DNA from: Gallionella sp. | GTDB lineage: Bacteria > Pseudomonadota > Gammaproteobacteria > Burkholderiales > Gallionellaceae | DNA length: 64,000 nucleotides | Direction of reading: 5' to 3' | Assembly: GCA_003153155.1 (NCBI GenBank) | Contig: PLWV01000004.1 | Location: 40,578-104,577 of the forward strand | Shown here: piece by piece, positions 8,735-21,041 of the stretch | How positions within the stretch are numbered: position 1 is the stretch's first letter | Layout: each line of letters starts with the position of its first letter | Position numbers and translations under genes: made by a program | Notes under the pieces: generated by a model | The model's input: only the letters and a program-made list of their open reading frames with translations | Databases searched by the model: none | What the model was told of the DNA's origin: nothing

Positions 8735-9672
8735 CGCAGCAAACTGATTCCATGCCCACCATGCTGCCACGCGGTCTGCATGTCATCGTGCGTCAAACCA
8801 CCCAGCGCATACACCGGGATGGATGAACCTGCCACGATGGCCGCAAAGTTTTCCCAGCCCAGATGCGGTGCCCCCGGATGCGACTGCGTCGGCAACACCG
8901 GACTCAACAGCACGAAATCGCAACCCAATGCCTCGGCGCGTCGCAACTCCTCCGTGTTGTGACAAGAAGCCGCACACCATTCCACGGCGGGACGTTCACG
9001 CAACCCAGCAAGCTGTGTGCCGGTGAGCTGCACCCCGTCAGCGCCCACCTCCTGCGCCAGAGCGATGTCGGCATTGATGAGCAGGCGCGCATCGTGTTGG
9101 CGAATCAGCGACAACATTTTCAGTGCCAGCTCGCGCAACGCCTCGCGCGAATAATCCTTCTCGCGCAACTGCACCAGCCGCAAACCCTTCCGCAGCGCAG
9201 CTTCCAGCCGCCGCATGAATTCCTCCTCGCCCAGCTCTTGCACATTGCTGATGGCGTACAACGAAGGCAACTCCAGCGCACGCAAGATGGGAGCGTTGGC
9301 GGGCAGCATGGGCGTAACGGAAATATTCGGGGCGCGCTGCCAGGAAAACTCCTGCCCCTCATGCGGATGCAAATCGCCGCTCCACGCCGTCACGCGAAAA
9401 AAATTCAGCCGCACCGTCGCATGCGGATAAGTGAACACGCGGGTCACCCACGGGTAGGCGGTTGCAACTGTGATGCCCAACTCCTCGCGCAACTCGCGCA
9501 CCAGCGCATGGTAAGGAGTCTCACCGCGTTCGATTTTTCCGCCGGGGAATTCCCAATAGCCTGCCCAAATTTTGTCGGGGGGACGTTGGGCCAGGAGGAA
9601 GGAGCCGTCGGGGCGTTGGAGGACGGCGGCGGCGACTTCGACTGTTTTGGTTTGTGGGGAAGAATTACTCAA
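8722..9672 (-). CDS. Nudix hydrolase fused to ThiE-like TMP synthase domain
   Basis: 316 residues in two domains. Residues 1-135 are a MutT-type Nudix hydrolase with the Nudix box running from [18 protein letters not shown] into REELG, expected to hydrolyse oxidised nucleoside triphosphates such as 8-oxo-dGTP. Residues 145-316 are a TIM-barrel thiamine-phosphate-synthase-like domain ([42 protein letters not shown]). The fusion is known in betaproteobacteria. The C-terminal half keeps several ThiE motifs, but whether it makes thiamine phosphate is not shown by the sequence. The usual neighbour argJ lies about 3.7 kb away, beyond small accessory genes. Confidence 0.9.
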   Translation of the reverse strand: MSNSSPQTKTVEVAAAVLQRPDGSFLLAQRPPDKIWAGYWEFPGGKIERGETPYHALVRELREELGITVATAYPWVTRVFTYPHATVRLNFFRVTAWSGDLHPHEGQEFSWQRAPNISVTPMLPANAPILRALELPSLYAISNVQELGEEEFMRRLEAALRKGLRLVQLREKDYSREALRELALKMLSLIRQHDARLLINADIALAQEVGADGVQLTGTQLAGLRERPAVEWCAASCHNTEELRRAEALGCDFVLLSPVLPTQSHPGAPHLGWENFAAIVAGSSIPVYALGGLTHDDMQTAWQHGGHGISLLRQAW

Positions 9673-9721
9673 TGGAATTTCTCATGTGTAAGGTAAGCTA
9701 TGAGTTGCTCACCATACATGG

Positions 9722-9970
9722 TTATTTTTGCAGCATCTTATCTTGTAGCAACTTAAGCTCTTTCTTCGCCTTCATTCGGAATTCATCCAATTCTAGCTTC
9801 ATCTGATCGACGACTTCATCAACCTCTTTGCCCGTCATGAGTTGTTCGCTAAGCAAGATATTTCCTTCCTCCTCGAAGTGCGTGCCAACGGAAAGATGCA
9901 GGAAAGGACTTACTGGAAGCTCGCCACGTTTCCATGCTCTAAGCGGGCTATAGATAGAGAACTTATACAT
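9722..9970 (-). CDS. small hypothetical protein
   Basis: 82 residues from the ATG at 9970, chosen for its Shine-Dalgarno TTGGAGG nine bases upstream; longer in-frame starts lack one. The protein is hydrophilic, with a predicted helical, charged C-terminal half (about 45-82: repeated K, E, L and D, coiled-coil-like). I do not recognise the family. The downstream minus-strand neighbour is nudix-thiE; upstream is a small membrane protein. Confidence 0.5.
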   Translation of the reverse strand: MYKFSIYSPLRAWKRGELPVSPFLHLSVGTHFEEEGNILLSEQLMTGKEVDEVVDQMKLELDEFRMKAKKELKLLQDKMLQK

Positions 9971-9998
9971 AAAATTACCTCCAAGTGACAACCCTGCG

Positions 9999-10268
9999 TT
10001 AACGGTCAGGGAAAAAGAAAGCCAATGCCAAGACTGCAGCAAGAGGGGCAACGTAGATTGCTGCAGCTATCCATGGGTTGTCGGGCGCAATGAGTTGCAT
10101 GAATGTGCCGAAGACAACTATGCCTACAGCCCAAAAGACTGCGAAGATTCTTCCAGTACGTGCCGCTGGCATGAACTCGCGTGCTATCACCCGGCAGACA
10201 ATAAAGTACATCACGAATATGAGAATACCAACTGAGAGTGGTACGCTACCAAGATGGTTTGTGGACAT
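9999..10268 (-). CDS. small membrane protein
   Basis: 89 residues with three hydrophobic segments (about 11-28, 40-60 and 67-85), so an inner-membrane location is likely. No family is recognised. It sits between two other short minus-strand genes with gaps under 30 bp, suggesting a small accessory operon. Confidence 0.5.
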   Translation of the reverse strand: MSTNHLGSVPLSVGILIFVMYFIVCRVIAREFMPAARTGRIFAVFWAVGIVVFGTFMQLIAPDNPWIAAAIYVAPLAAVLALAFFFPDR

Positions 10269-10283
10269 TATGGTGACCTTAGC

Positions 10284-10682
10284 CTAACGCCGATGCTCCG
10301 CCGCAAGTTTCCATTTAGTGCTTCCTGGGAGTAGGCACTCCCAGAAACGCCAGCCGTTCACAGGATTGCCAGTGATTGAAACAGCAGCAGCTGAAGGCGA
10401 AGTGTACCGCTTTCCATTCATGACCAGCGCCCCGTTTTTAACGATGGCAGAGTACTGCTGTCCTTTATATGTTGCGCGGAACTCAGTGCCGTGCGGAAAA
10501 GACACTCCTTTCGATACCCATGCAACTCCACCCGCATTTGCTGCCGCCACAGCACTTGAATTCCTCACGGGTTTTGTTAAACCGAGAATCTCGCGCAACA
10601 CTTCGTTCTCTGTCATTTCCTCAGAACGGCGCCGAGCAGTAAGCTCCTTGAACACTTCAAAATCAACATCAATTGTAGTCAT
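10284..10682 (-). CDS. DUF4357/RAMA-like domain protein with ribbon-helix-helix-like N-terminus
   Basis: 132 residues. The first 35 (MTTIDVDFEVFKELTARR onward) resemble the short N-terminal dimerisation or DNA-binding module seen in SeqA-like proteins. The C-terminal part (about 62-120: FRATYKGQQYSAIVKNGAL, SPSAAAVSITG, NGWRFWECL) matches the DUF4357/RAMA-type domain often linked to restriction-modification proteins. The start at 10682 is preferred over the ATG six bases upstream because the AAGGAG element is well spaced only for it. A role in DNA binding is an inference from the domains. Confidence 0.6.
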   Translation of the reverse strand: MTTIDVDFEVFKELTARRRSEEMTENEVLREILGLTKPVRNSSAVAAANAGGVAWVSKGVSFPHGTEFRATYKGQQYSAIVKNGALVMNGKRYTSPSAAAVSITGNPVNGWRFWECLLPGSTKWKLAAEHRR

Positions 10683-10775
10683 AATCATAACTCCTTTAGT
10701 AAAGGAGGAATAATAGTAGCATTTATAGTATAGATGTCAAGCACCCATTTTCACCGGGCAAGCTGCAAGTTTCTT

Positions 10776-11311
10776 GCCGGGAGTAGCCCGGCAGCTAGTC
10801 ACTTTTCTTGTCTTGCCAAGAAAAGTAACCAAAAGAAATCGCCCCCGGTTTACCGCCCCTGCGGGGTACCCTCGATCAGCCGCAAGCAAGCGGGGCTGCG
10901 CAACTCGACCTGGTGGGGCGCACACCCCGCGCCCCACTGCGGGACTCAAACAGTGCTCGCCTAAACCTCCGCTCACTTGCGGCTGATTGAGGCGGCGCAC
11001 AGGGGAAAATCTCTACCCCCTCCCTAGCCCTCCCCCTGCAAGGGGGAGGGGATGGTTTTTGTTTTTGATTTTTGGTTTTCGCTCTTCATTCCCCTCATCC
11101 GCCACCGAGTAGCGGAGGCTGGTCAGGGAATTTCGGCGAGCACTGTTTGAGCACGTGGACGCGTAGCGGATCGTGCGAGTTGCGCAGCCGCCTGACCAGA
11201 CGAGCAACGCAGGGAACCCCTTGAGGGGTGGCGGATTGGGGTCGCCTTTTCTTTGGTTACTTTATTTTGGCGAAGCAAAAGAAAGTAACTAGCTGCCGGG
11301 CTACCCCCGGC
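10776..11311. mobile_element. 536-bp element with long inverted termini, non-coding
   Basis: The left end reads GCCGGGAGTAGCCCGGCAGC then TAGTCACTTTTCTTG, and the right end is its near reverse complement (AAAGTAACTAGCTGCCGGGC then TACCCCCGGC). The inverted arms are about 65 bp each and include a shared AAGTAACCAAA(A)GAAA segment. The interior contains the inverted pair CAGCCGCAAG/CTTGCGGCTG and a C-rich stretch (11020-11055). Short open frames inside follow the symmetry of the element and look non-coding. It looks like a non-autonomous transposable repeat. Confidence 0.65.
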
Positions 11312-11368
11312 GAAGTTGATTTTGATTCATTCGCCAAGCTAACCCCTCTCCCACAAGGTGAGAGGGAG

Positions 11369-11680
11369 CTATTGCCTCCCACACCGATCCCTCGCAAACT
11401 GCCCCGCCACCCGCCCACTGCGCAAGCCGCGCGACAACGCCCACTGCAAGGTGGCATTGCGCACCGCGTCGGTCATGCCTTGTTGCCAGCCGTGATGTTG
11501 CAACCAGTGTGCAGATCGCTGAGCGCGATGCGTTGAAAATTTTCCACCGGACGCAAAGTGCGCAGTTGATGATCCCAGCGAAACGCGCAGGCCCCGCCCC
11601 ATGCGGGTTCTGCAGGCGTTGCAGCTGGCAATAATCTTTCGAGTCGCTCCAACAGGGTGTGGCCTTCTCTAGCAAGTTAC
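11369..11680 (-). pseudogene. remnant of an AAA-type ATPase C-terminus (DUF815-like)
   Basis: In the minus frame ending at 11369 the protein reads ATLQWALSRGLRSGRVAGQF and then ARDRCGRQ. This resembles the conserved C-terminal end of DUF815-type ATPases (LRWA-RG-RSGR-A-QF). The preceding helix NATLQWA fits too, but further upstream the resemblance is spread over different frames and no start codon with a ribosome site exists. I read it as a decayed fragment; the family assignment is tentative. Confidence 0.35.
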
Positions 11681-11780
11681 CCGTGGAGGAGTCCATCTGC
11701 TTGTTCCAAACGTGGTCGATTAGTAGTGCGCAAATTTCTGCGGGTTATGCCGCCAGGATCCGCATGATGAATCCCAAAGC

Positions 11781-13247
11781 TTACCCAGCCAGAGGTCGCG
11801 GCCGCGAGATCCCAAAACCCTGCGCAAAATCGATACCGATTTCTCTCAGGCTCGCAATTGTCTCTTCGCTCTCCACCAATTCCGCGATGGTTTTGACGCC
11901 GATCTTTTTTGCGACCCGGCTAATAGCTATTACCTTGGCGAGTTTCACCTGGTCGTGAAGAATATCGAGAATGATGCTGCCGTCAATTTTCAGGAATTCC
12001 ACATGGAAGCCGCTAATCAGGTCAAATAAAACCTGTTCCCGACCGAAGCCGCTGAGCGCAACACGACAGCCACACTGCCTGACCTGCCGCGCAAATTCGG
12101 CTACCTCCGCAGTTTTTAAGGCGAGTTCCGAGTCCGGTATCTCAAAGCACAGGGCGGTACCAGGCACGCCGTATTCCAATAGCGTCAACTGCAGGAATTC
12201 CGGGAAGCCGGGGTCGACTATCGTAGCCCCCGACACGTTGATGAAGAACATTGAACTTTCCCGTTGCCCCCCCTGTAGATTTTGACGGGCAACCCATTCC
12301 GTAACATGCTGCACAACCCACCGGTCCAGATGCGGCATGAGGCCATATTTTTCGGCAAGCGGAAAAAACATCCCCGGCGGTATCATTCCTTCTTCTTCCT
12401 CCATCAACCGGACCAGAATCCCGTAGTGCCCGGCCTCTCCGGAATTAACTGCCAAGGGAGTAATCAGTTGGCAAAACAGACTAAATTCGCCATTCTCGAT
12501 TGCCCTCCTGATCAGGCCTGCATCCTGCTGCGCGGTAATTTGTTCGGAGTAGGAGTCGACAAACATGTCTTGATCAGCCGATGATTCAAGCTGGGCTGGC
12601 ATGCGCACATCACCGCGTTCTGTGATGTCATTAATCAACATATAGAACCCGGTAACTTTGCCATCTTCTCCAAACTGGGGGAGATGTTCAACGGACAACC
12701 TGTAGACCGCGCCATCCCGCATCTTCTGCGTCCGTTCATAATGTACCGCATGCCCATCCAAAGACTGGCGGACCGCAGTTGCTGTTTCCTGGTAGACCTT
12801 GGCGCCCAGCACATCGCGCATATGCCGGCCATTGATCTGTTCCGGCCGTAAGTGCAACCAGTCCAGAAATGCCCGATTGTGGTATTGGCATCGTCCCCCT
12901 ATATCTACGAGCGCAACCATGGTCGGCAATACCTCGTCGATCAAATGCAATCTCGATTTGCTGGCGGCAACTGCCTTCTCGGCTTCTTTACGAAGTTGCG
13001 ATTCGTGCTCGAGCTTGTTTTTTATTGACGACAGTTGTGCCGTGCGGCGCGTGACAACCCACTCCGCGCGGGACCTGCGTGTTGCCTCCGCAAGTATCGC
13101 GGCCACAAGAATCCCGGTCAGAAACGTAATCCATTGCGGACCGAGTTGGGTAAAGTAGATTGTAAAAACGAGAATGGCGGCGGTAGCAATGACAGCTAAA
13201 GCCGATATGAATGGTCGAATGGCATGAAATAACTTACGGCCTTGCAT
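11781..13247 (-). CDS. membrane PAS-EAL protein with degenerate EAL domain
   Basis: 488 residues from the ATG at 13247, which has GAGGAG seven bases upstream; the longer in-frame extension overlaps argJ and lacks a ribosome site. Two hydrophobic segments (about 10-28 and 34-52) are followed by a coiled coil, a PAS domain (about 95-215) and an EAL-like domain (about 245-485). The EAL domain keeps FLKIDGSII, KTIAELVES and GIDFAQGFGISRP, but the EAL motif itself is replaced by ILVRL and the metal-binding DDFG by SGFG. Loss of these residues suggests no c-di-GMP hydrolysis and perhaps a binding or scaffold role. The ligand of the PAS domain is unknown. Confidence 0.82.
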   Translation of the reverse strand: MQGRKLFHAIRPFISALAVIATAAILVFTIYFTQLGPQWITFLTGILVAAILAEATRRSRAEWVVTRRTAQLSSIKNKLEHESQLRKEAEKAVAASKSRLHLIDEVLPTMVALVDIGGRCQYHNRAFLDWLHLRPEQINGRHMRDVLGAKVYQETATAVRQSLDGHAVHYERTQKMRDGAVYRLSVEHLPQFGEDGKVTGFYMLINDITERGDVRMPAQLESSADQDMFVDSYSEQITAQQDAGLIRRAIENGEFSLFCQLITPLAVNSGEAGHYGILVRLMEEEEGMIPPGMFFPLAEKYGLMPHLDRWVVQHVTEWVARQNLQGGQRESSMFFINVSGATIVDPGFPEFLQLTLLEYGVPGTALCFEIPDSELALKTAEVAEFARQVRQCGCRVALSGFGREQVLFDLISGFHVEFLKIDGSIILDILHDQVKLAKVIAISRVAKKIGVKTIAELVESEETIASLREIGIDFAQGFGISRPRPLAG

Positions 13248-13396
13248 TTCTGCTCCTCTCTGCCCCGCGTGCAAACCTGCTTCGGGAACATCTCCACCTG
13301 ACAAAATATGCCTTGTGCGTGTGACTATAACTTCTTTTTGAGGAACATGCAGTGTCGTAGTGTCGCAGCCCGGATGCAGCCCATCAGCCGGAGAAC

Positions 13397-14626
13397 CTAA
13401 CTCCGATAGCTGGCGTTGATCTTCACGTAGTCGTAAGAAAAATCGCAAGTCCACAAGGTAGCATCAGCCGCCCCACGATTCAGTACCACGCGGATGGTGA
13501 TGTCGCTTTGCTGCATGACACGCTGGCCGTCTTCTTCGCGGTAGCTGGCGGCGCGTCCGCCGTGTTCGGCGACCAGTACCTCATCCAGATACAGCTTGAG
13601 CGCGGCGACATCCAGGTCATCTATGCCCGCATAACCGATCGCGGCCAGGATGCGGCCGAGGTTGGGATCGGAGGCGAAGAACGCGGTCTTCACCAGCGGC
13701 GAGCGCGCGATGGAATAGCCGATTTGTTTGCATTCGGCTTCGTCCTTGCCGCCCTCGACATGCACGGTGATGAACTTGGTTGCACCCTCGCCGTCGCGCA
13801 CGATGGCTTGCGCCAGATAGGTCGCCACTTCGCTGATGGCTGCCTGCAATGTCTGGTACGCGCTGCTGGCCGTAGCACGCACTTCAGGCGAGGCCGCCTT
13901 GCCGGTGGCGATCAGCATCAGCGCGTCGTTGGTGGAGGTGTCACCGTCCACGGTGATGCAATTAAACGAGCGGTTCGCGGCCTCGCTCACCATCGCTTGC
14001 AGTTGCGGTTGTGCAATCGCCGCATCGGTGGCGATGTAACCCAGCATGGTCGCCATGTTCGGGTGGATCATGCCGGAGCCTTTGGCGATGCCGGTGATGG
14101 TGACTTGCACGCCGTCCACCATGACCTGTTTGGACATCGCCTTGGCGACGATGTCGGTGGTCATGATCGCGTGAGCGGCATCGTACCAATTGTCGGCGCG
14201 CATGTTCGCTACGGCGGCAGGCAAGCCTGCGGCGATCTTGGCGATGGGCAGTATCTCCATGATCACCCCGGTGGAATACGGCAGTATCTGCGTGGCCTTG
14301 CAGCCCAGCAGCCCGGCCAAGGCGGCGCAGGTAGTACGCGCATCCTGCAAGCCTTGCTCGCCGGTTCCGGCATTGGCATTGCCGGTGTTGACCACCAGTG
14401 CGCGAATGCCATCGTTTTGCGCGAGGTGTTCACGCGCGACGATCACCGGCGCGGCACAAAAACGATTTCTGGTGAACACGCCGGCAACCCGTGCGCCTTC
14501 GCACAACTGCATCACCAGCAAGTCTTTGCGATTCTCGCGCTTAATGTTCGCTTCCGCGATGCCCAAAGAAAAGCCCGCAACGGGCAACAGTTGTGCCGCG
14601 ACGGGCGGTGTCAGATTGACCGGCAT
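13397..14626 (-). CDS. argJ: bifunctional ornithine acetyltransferase / N-acetylglutamate synthase
   Basis: 409 residues. ArgJ transfers acetyl from N-acetylornithine to glutamate and, in bifunctional forms, can make N-acetylglutamate from acetyl-CoA, closing the cyclic arginine pathway. The autocleavage site before the nucleophilic threonine is visible ([20 protein letters not shown]), as are [13 protein letters not shown] and the C-terminal [20 protein letters not shown]. Length is normal. It lies downstream of a cyclic-nucleotide-binding gene and secA on the same strand. Confidence 0.96.
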   Translation of the reverse strand: MPVNLTPPVAAQLLPVAGFSLGIAEANIKRENRKDLLVMQLCEGARVAGVFTRNRFCAAPVIVAREHLAQNDGIRALVVNTGNANAGTGEQGLQDARTTCAALAGLLGCKATQILPYSTGVIMEILPIAKIAAGLPAAVANMRADNWYDAAHAIMTTDIVAKAMSKQVMVDGVQVTITGIAKGSGMIHPNMATMLGYIATDAAIAQPQLQAMVSEAANRSFNCITVDGDTSTNDALMLIATGKAASPEVRATASSAYQTLQAAISEVATYLAQAIVRDGEGATKFITVHVEGGKDEAECKQIGYSIARSPLVKTAFFASDPNLGRILAAIGYAGIDDLDVAALKLYLDEVLVAEHGGRAASYREEDGQRVMQQSDITIRVVLNRGAADATLWTCDFSYDYVKINASYRS

Positions 14627-14635
14627 GAACTAATC

Positions 14636-15121
14636 CTAATAACGGCCGTGGGTACGGTAGATGTAATTGCTCAACTCTGCGGATTGGCTGTTCACGCGCC
14701 GCACGATGCCATGCACATTGCGCACCACGCCGCGCATCACTTTGTAGACTATCATCGGGTGAGAGTTGATCAGCTTTTCGAACTCTGCTCTTGCCATACT
14801 CAACACTTTGGTTTTGCCGACCGCGTAAAGCGTCGCGCTTATATCAGAAGCTGCACCACCGACGAAGGTGATGATGCCGGCCAAATCGCCGGGTTTAAGC
14901 ACATGAATGGTGGATTCTTCGTTGCCGCTTGCAATCCTCACTTCGATATCGCCATGCGCCAGAATGTACAGATTGTCCGGTTGCTTGTCTCCCGGCTGGA
15001 CGATTATCTCGCCGGATTTGTAGTCCTGAACCTCGAACAGTCCTTTGATAATTTCCACTTCTGCATCACTCAACTCCTCGGTAATCGTTGAGGTGCGCAG
15101 CGTATCAATCACTAACGACAT
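14636..15121 (-). CDS. cyclic-nucleotide-binding domain protein
   Basis: 161 residues made of one cNMP-binding beta-roll (about 25-130: GEIIVQPGDKQPDNLYILAH, GDIEVRI, LKPGDLAGIITFVGG) plus a short helical tail. There is no HTH domain, so it is not a Crp-type regulator on its own. The phosphate-binding signature is diverged (GDLAG instead of GE-A), so nucleotide binding is uncertain. The start at 15121 has AAGGAG eight bases upstream. It lies between secA and argJ, 18 and 9 bp away, suggesting one transcript. Confidence 0.8.
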   Translation of the reverse strand: MSLVIDTLRTSTITEELSDAEVEIIKGLFEVQDYKSGEIIVQPGDKQPDNLYILAHGDIEVRIASGNEESTIHVLKPGDLAGIITFVGGAASDISATLYAVGKTKVLSMARAEFEKLINSHPMIVYKVMRGVVRNVHGIVRRVNSQSAELSNYIYRTHGRY

Positions 15122-15139
15122 TTCATTCTCCTTCGCGTG

Positions 15140-17914
<2,775 letters not shown>

Positions 17915-17953
17915 ATTTTTCCAAACTACAAAATAATAAAGTTCTCGACTACA

Positions 17954-18151
17954 GGGGATATCTAAAAATTCAGAGCTCGCCCAAATGCCCCACAAGGGGA
18001 CGCCGATCCGCTACGGGCAAAAACAGCCCCGTGCGGAATCGTCAGCAAGGCGCGGAAAAAATTTTGCCGCGCCGCATATGGATGATATGTCAGCAAAAAA
18101 TTTTTTACGCAACGCAGCAGTTGGGATGAAATCAGGATTTTTAGAGGTCCC
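17954..18151. mobile_element. MITE copy B
   Basis: 198-bp non-coding element with ends GGGGATATCTAAAAATTCA and AGGATTTTTAGAGGTCCC in inverted orientation, flanked by the direct repeat CTACA (17949-17953 and 18152-18156). The interior matches copy A at 4031-4371 but lacks two of its insertions, including the 59-bp palindrome. It lies just upstream of secA, so it may affect the secA leader. Confidence 0.8.
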
Positions 18152-18159
18152 CTACAAAT

Positions 18160-18190
18160 AATAAAGGGTGAGGCGACCACCACCTCACCC
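18160..18190 (-). terminator. probable rho-independent terminator after the M23 peptidase gene
   Basis: On the minus strand GGGTGAGG and CCTCACCC form an 8-bp stem around a nine-base loop, followed by TTTATTATTT. The position, just downstream of the peptidase stop codon at 18216, fits. Confidence 0.65.
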
Positions 18191-18215
18191 TCACCCTCAC
18201 CAATATCCATCACTG

Positions 18216-19136
18216 TTAACTGGTGGCTTTTTGCAAAAAGCGCACGGGATTCTGAGCGATGCCTTTATAACGGACTTCAAAGTGCAAGTGGTTGCCGGTA
18301 GAACGTCCGGTACTTCCCACCTCGGCAATCTTCTCACCGCGCCTAACCACCTGACCGACCTTTACCAGCAATTTGGAAGCATGCCCGTAGCGTGTGACAA
18401 TATCATTGCCGTGATCAATCTCCACCATATTACCATACTGGGGATGGTAACTCGCATAGGCGACCACACCGCCAGCCGAAGCATAAATCGGCGTTCCGGC
18501 ATCCGCCACAAAGTCCACTCCTTCGTGCATGGCGTTGGCGCCGGTGAACGGATCTATACGCCAACCAAAATTCGAGGAATAAAAGCCCTCGTGGACGGGC
18601 GGAATAGAGGGCAGCAACTTGCGGCTCAATTGGTTCTGCAACAGCATGGTTTCCAAGGCCAGCAGCTTGTCGCTGCGATCATTGACCACATGGCTCAATC
18701 TGTCCAGCTGCTGATCCAAACCGTTCTCCGACATTTTCTGCTCAGGGAAAACCACCAGCGGCCCGCCCTGTGCGGGTGGTTGGGAAAACTGGAATTCTTC
18801 CGGTTTCATGCCGGTCAGCTTGGCCAGGCGCGCACCAAGCGCATCCAGGCGCTGCACCTGCGCCTGCATCTGCCCGACCCTGACCGCCATGGCATCCAGA
18901 CTGCTATGCAAGTAGAACTGCTGTTTTTGTTGTTCGTCGCTCTGTACCTCGGATAATAAAGTGCGTATCTCATCGCTCAAGCCTTCCGGAGCAAAACGCA
19001 CCAGCGCGTATTGCAAGGTAAATGCCGCGCCCAACATCAATCCGGACAGCAATAGCAGCAAAAACATAATCTGCCAGGCACCCAGCGTAATGCTGCGAGT
19101 TTTTACCAAGCGATTGGAAACTAGAATAATATTCAT
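18216..19136 (-). CDS. M23 family metallopeptidase, membrane-anchored
   Basis: 306 residues: an N-terminal membrane helix (about 22-45), a coiled-coil region (about 70-165) and a C-terminal LytM/M23 domain (about 185-300). The zinc ligands are visible in NAMHEGVDF and GNHLHFEVRY, with GHASKLLVKVGQVVRRGEKI in between. The complete motif set predicts an active peptidoglycan endopeptidase facing the periplasm. It is transcribed toward secA and divergently from dciA, with only 30 bp between the starts. Confidence 0.9.
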   Translation of the reverse strand: MNIILVSNRLVKTRSITLGAWQIMFLLLLLSGLMLGAAFTLQYALVRFAPEGLSDEIRTLLSEVQSDEQQKQQFYLHSSLDAMAVRVGQMQAQVQRLDALGARLAKLTGMKPEEFQFSQPPAQGGPLVVFPEQKMSENGLDQQLDRLSHVVNDRSDKLLALETMLLQNQLSRKLLPSIPPVHEGFYSSNFGWRIDPFTGANAMHEGVDFVADAGTPIYASAGGVVAYASYHPQYGNMVEIDHGNDIVTRYGHASKLLVKVGQVVRRGEKIAEVGSTGRSTGNHLHFEVRYKGIAQNPVRFLQKATS

Positions 19137-19166
19137 GCCTCCCCCTTCTCAAGTAATCGAAAATTT

Positions 19167-19595
19167 GTGGCACAACATCTGAAAACATTGCTGAACGGCA
19201 ATCAGGAACTACGTCCGCTACTAGCCAAAGCCCAAGCTTTATCGGCCTTGCAACGCCATTTTATCAGTGTCGCCCCGCCCCATCTTGCGCAATCCAGCCA
19301 AGTACAGGTATTGGGCCTGCAACTTGGCACGCTCAGCATCGCCGTTGCCAATGCCACTGTCGCTGCAAAATTACGCCAACTTGCACCTGAACTTACCATT
19401 ATGATGCAAAACAGGGGCTGTGAGGTTAGCGGAATCCGCGTCAAGGTGCAAGTTTCCTTCGATCGCCTTCAACCCAAACCCGCCCCTCATAAACTTAGCA
19501 AAACAGCACAGAACGCACTGAATGAACTCAGCTTGAGCCTGAACGACTCACCGCTCAAACTTGCGCTGGAAAAGATGGCTAACATAAAAAGCTAG
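19167..19595 (+). CDS. DUF721 / DciA-like helicase-loading protein
   Basis: 142 residues from a GTG at 19167. The N-terminal part (about 5-95) is a DUF721 domain (LQRHFISVAPPHLAQSSQV then QVLGLQLGTLSIAVAN), the family of DciA, which helps load the replicative helicase DnaB in bacteria without DnaC. The C-terminal tail is variable. Genes of this family are often next to an M23 peptidase and secA, as here. The family call is good; the role in helicase loading is inferred from the family. Confidence 0.8.
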   Translation: MAQHLKTLLNGNQELRPLLAKAQALSALQRHFISVAPPHLAQSSQVQVLGLQLGTLSIAVANATVAAKLRQLAPELTIMMQNRGCEVSGIRVKVQVSFDRLQPKPAPHKLSKTAQNALNELSLSLNDSPLKLALEKMANIKS

Positions 19596-19652
19596 TCTAG
19601 ACCTCTATGCAATTACGGCGTCAGCGGCTCGGGCTAAGGTGTTAAGGGGCCT

Positions 19653-19853
19653 CTAAAGAACCGCCAGCCAACCGACCAGCACATAGCGTTCCAGCACGAA
19701 CAGCAGCGCGAACACTAACAGCAGCAGCACAGTGAAACGCACCGTTTGCCACGCAAATTTGAGATAGCGACGATTGCGTGTGAAGATATACATCCCGCCG
19801 CTTAACACCAGCAGCAATGCCACCAGCACCATGTATAAACGCAGGATCAACAT
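19653..19853 (-). CDS. small two-helix membrane protein
   Basis: 66 residues with two hydrophobic helices (about 1-22 and 38-60) separated by a basic loop (RNRRYLKFAWQ). It follows lpxC at the far end of the cell-wall cluster. Similar short proteins are seen near ftsZ and lpxC in betaproteobacteria, but I cannot name a function. A palindromic repeat separates it from lpxC. Confidence 0.55.
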   Translation of the reverse strand: MLILRLYMVLVALLLVLSGGMYIFTRNRRYLKFAWQTVRFTVLLLLVFALLFVLERYVLVGWLAVL

Positions 19854-19900
19854 AGGTCAGCCGTTTTCCTGTTGAAATTAACAGGCGGTTGAAAAACTGC

Positions 19901-19988
19901 TGATGAAACAACTAACCAACTGACTAGGCTGCCAGCCGAAGAACTTCTGGCTGGGCACCCGAAAGACGACAGCCAAGTCATTGGTTAT
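19901..19988 (+). repeat. palindromic element copy 4 (long form)
   Basis: Runs from TGATGAAACAACTAACCAAC to CAAGTCATTGGTTATG. Stem GACTAGGCTG/CAGCCAAGTC with the conserved tip CCGAAGAACTTCTGGCTGGG and CACCCGAAAGACGA. Compared with copy 3 the base pair closing the tip is changed on both sides (G-C instead of A-T). It fills most of the 180-bp gap downstream of lpxC. Confidence 0.75.
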
Positions 19989-20033
19989 GCGCTCGTCATA
20001 ATTGCGTTGCTCGCGACGTTTTTAGCACCCTGT

Positions 20034-20945
20034 TTAAACAGACTGTAGTTGCAATCGCAGGAACGCGGGAGCCTCTTCCACGCTATCGAACGTGACATAC
20101 TCCCAAGCTTGATCATCGGCGAGCAGTTCACGCACCAGGGCATTATTCAAGGCATGGCCGGATTTGTAGCCGGAAAACGCGCCGATCAGCGGATGCCCAA
20201 GCAGGTAAAGATCGCCGATCGCGTCGAGCACTTTGTGTTTGACGAATTCGTCCTCGAAACGCAAGCCGTCCGCATTCAGCACACGGTAGTCATCCATCAC
20301 AATGGCGTTGTCCAGACTGCCGCCCAGAGCCAGTCCTTGTGCGCGCATGTTCTCGACATCCTGCATGAAACCAAAGGTGCGCGCCCGGCTGATGTCGCGC
20401 ACGTAGGATTCCTCGCCCAGATCGACTGTGACGTGCTGTTTGGTATTGGCGAACACCGGGTGGGCGAAATTGATGGTGAAGGTTAATTTGTAGCCCTGAT
20501 GCGGCTCAAAGCGCACCCATTTGTCGCCTTGCTTTACCTCCACGGTCTTTTTGATGCGTATGAATTTTTTAGCGGCGGATTGTTCAACGATGCCAGCGGA
20601 TTGGAGCAGAAAGACGAATGTACCGGCACTGCCGTCCATGATCGGCACTTCCGCGCTGTCCAGATCGACATAGGCGTTGTCCACACCCAACCCGGCCAAT
20701 GCCGACATCAGATGCTCGATGGTGGCGACACGCACACCGCCTTGTTCCATGCAGGTGGACAAACGTGTGTCATGCACCTTCTCAGCGCGTGCGCAAATTT
20801 CCTCGACCGGCTTTACATCCACGCGGCGAAACACGATGCCGGCATTAACCGGGGCCGGACGTAAACCGAGCGTGACTTTTTCGCCGCTGTGCAAGCCGAC
20901 TCCCGTCACACTGACGGAACTTTTTAAGGTGCGTTGCTTGACCAT
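20034..20945 (-). CDS. lpxC: UDP-3-O-acyl-N-acetylglucosamine deacetylase
   Basis: Zinc deacetylase for the first committed step of lipid A synthesis. Motifs include [11 protein letters not shown] at the N-terminus, the zinc-site region [10 protein letters not shown] and the catalytic [21 protein letters not shown] start at 20945 ([15 protein letters not shown]), which aligns with the family N-terminus; an ATG 24 bases upstream is also in frame, and neither has a strong ribosome site. It is the last recognisable gene of the dcw cluster, after ftsZ. Confidence 0.95.
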   Translation of the reverse strand: MVKQRTLKSSVSVTGVGLHSGEKVTLGLRPAPVNAGIVFRRVDVKPVEEICARAEKVHDTRLSTCMEQGGVRVATIEHLMSALAGLGVDNAYVDLDSAEVPIMDGSAGTFVFLLQSAGIVEQSAAKKFIRIKKTVEVKQGDKWVRFEPHQGYKLTFTINFAHPVFANTKQHVTVDLGEESYVRDISRARTFGFMQDVENMRAQGLALGGSLDNAIVMDDYRVLNADGLRFEDEFVKHKVLDAIGDLYLLGHPLIGAFSGYKSGHALNNALVRELLADDQAWEYVTFDSVEEAPAFLRLQLQSV

Positions 20946-21041
20946 CGCTGCTTTGATTACCGAAATCATATGGACAATTTTACCACAGCAGGGTTTTCCG
21001 ACTGGTGGGTCAGGTTTTCCTTGACCCTAGTCCCTCGATTT

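Noticed and set aside
10737-11000. Overlapping short frames in the inverted-repeat element
   Set aside because: They follow the symmetry of the repeat and have no start signals or families.
13508-15091. 527-residue plus-strand open frame over argJ and the cyclic-nucleotide gene
   Set aside because: Antisense to two well-identified genes, no ribosome site, histidine/glycine-rich shadow composition.
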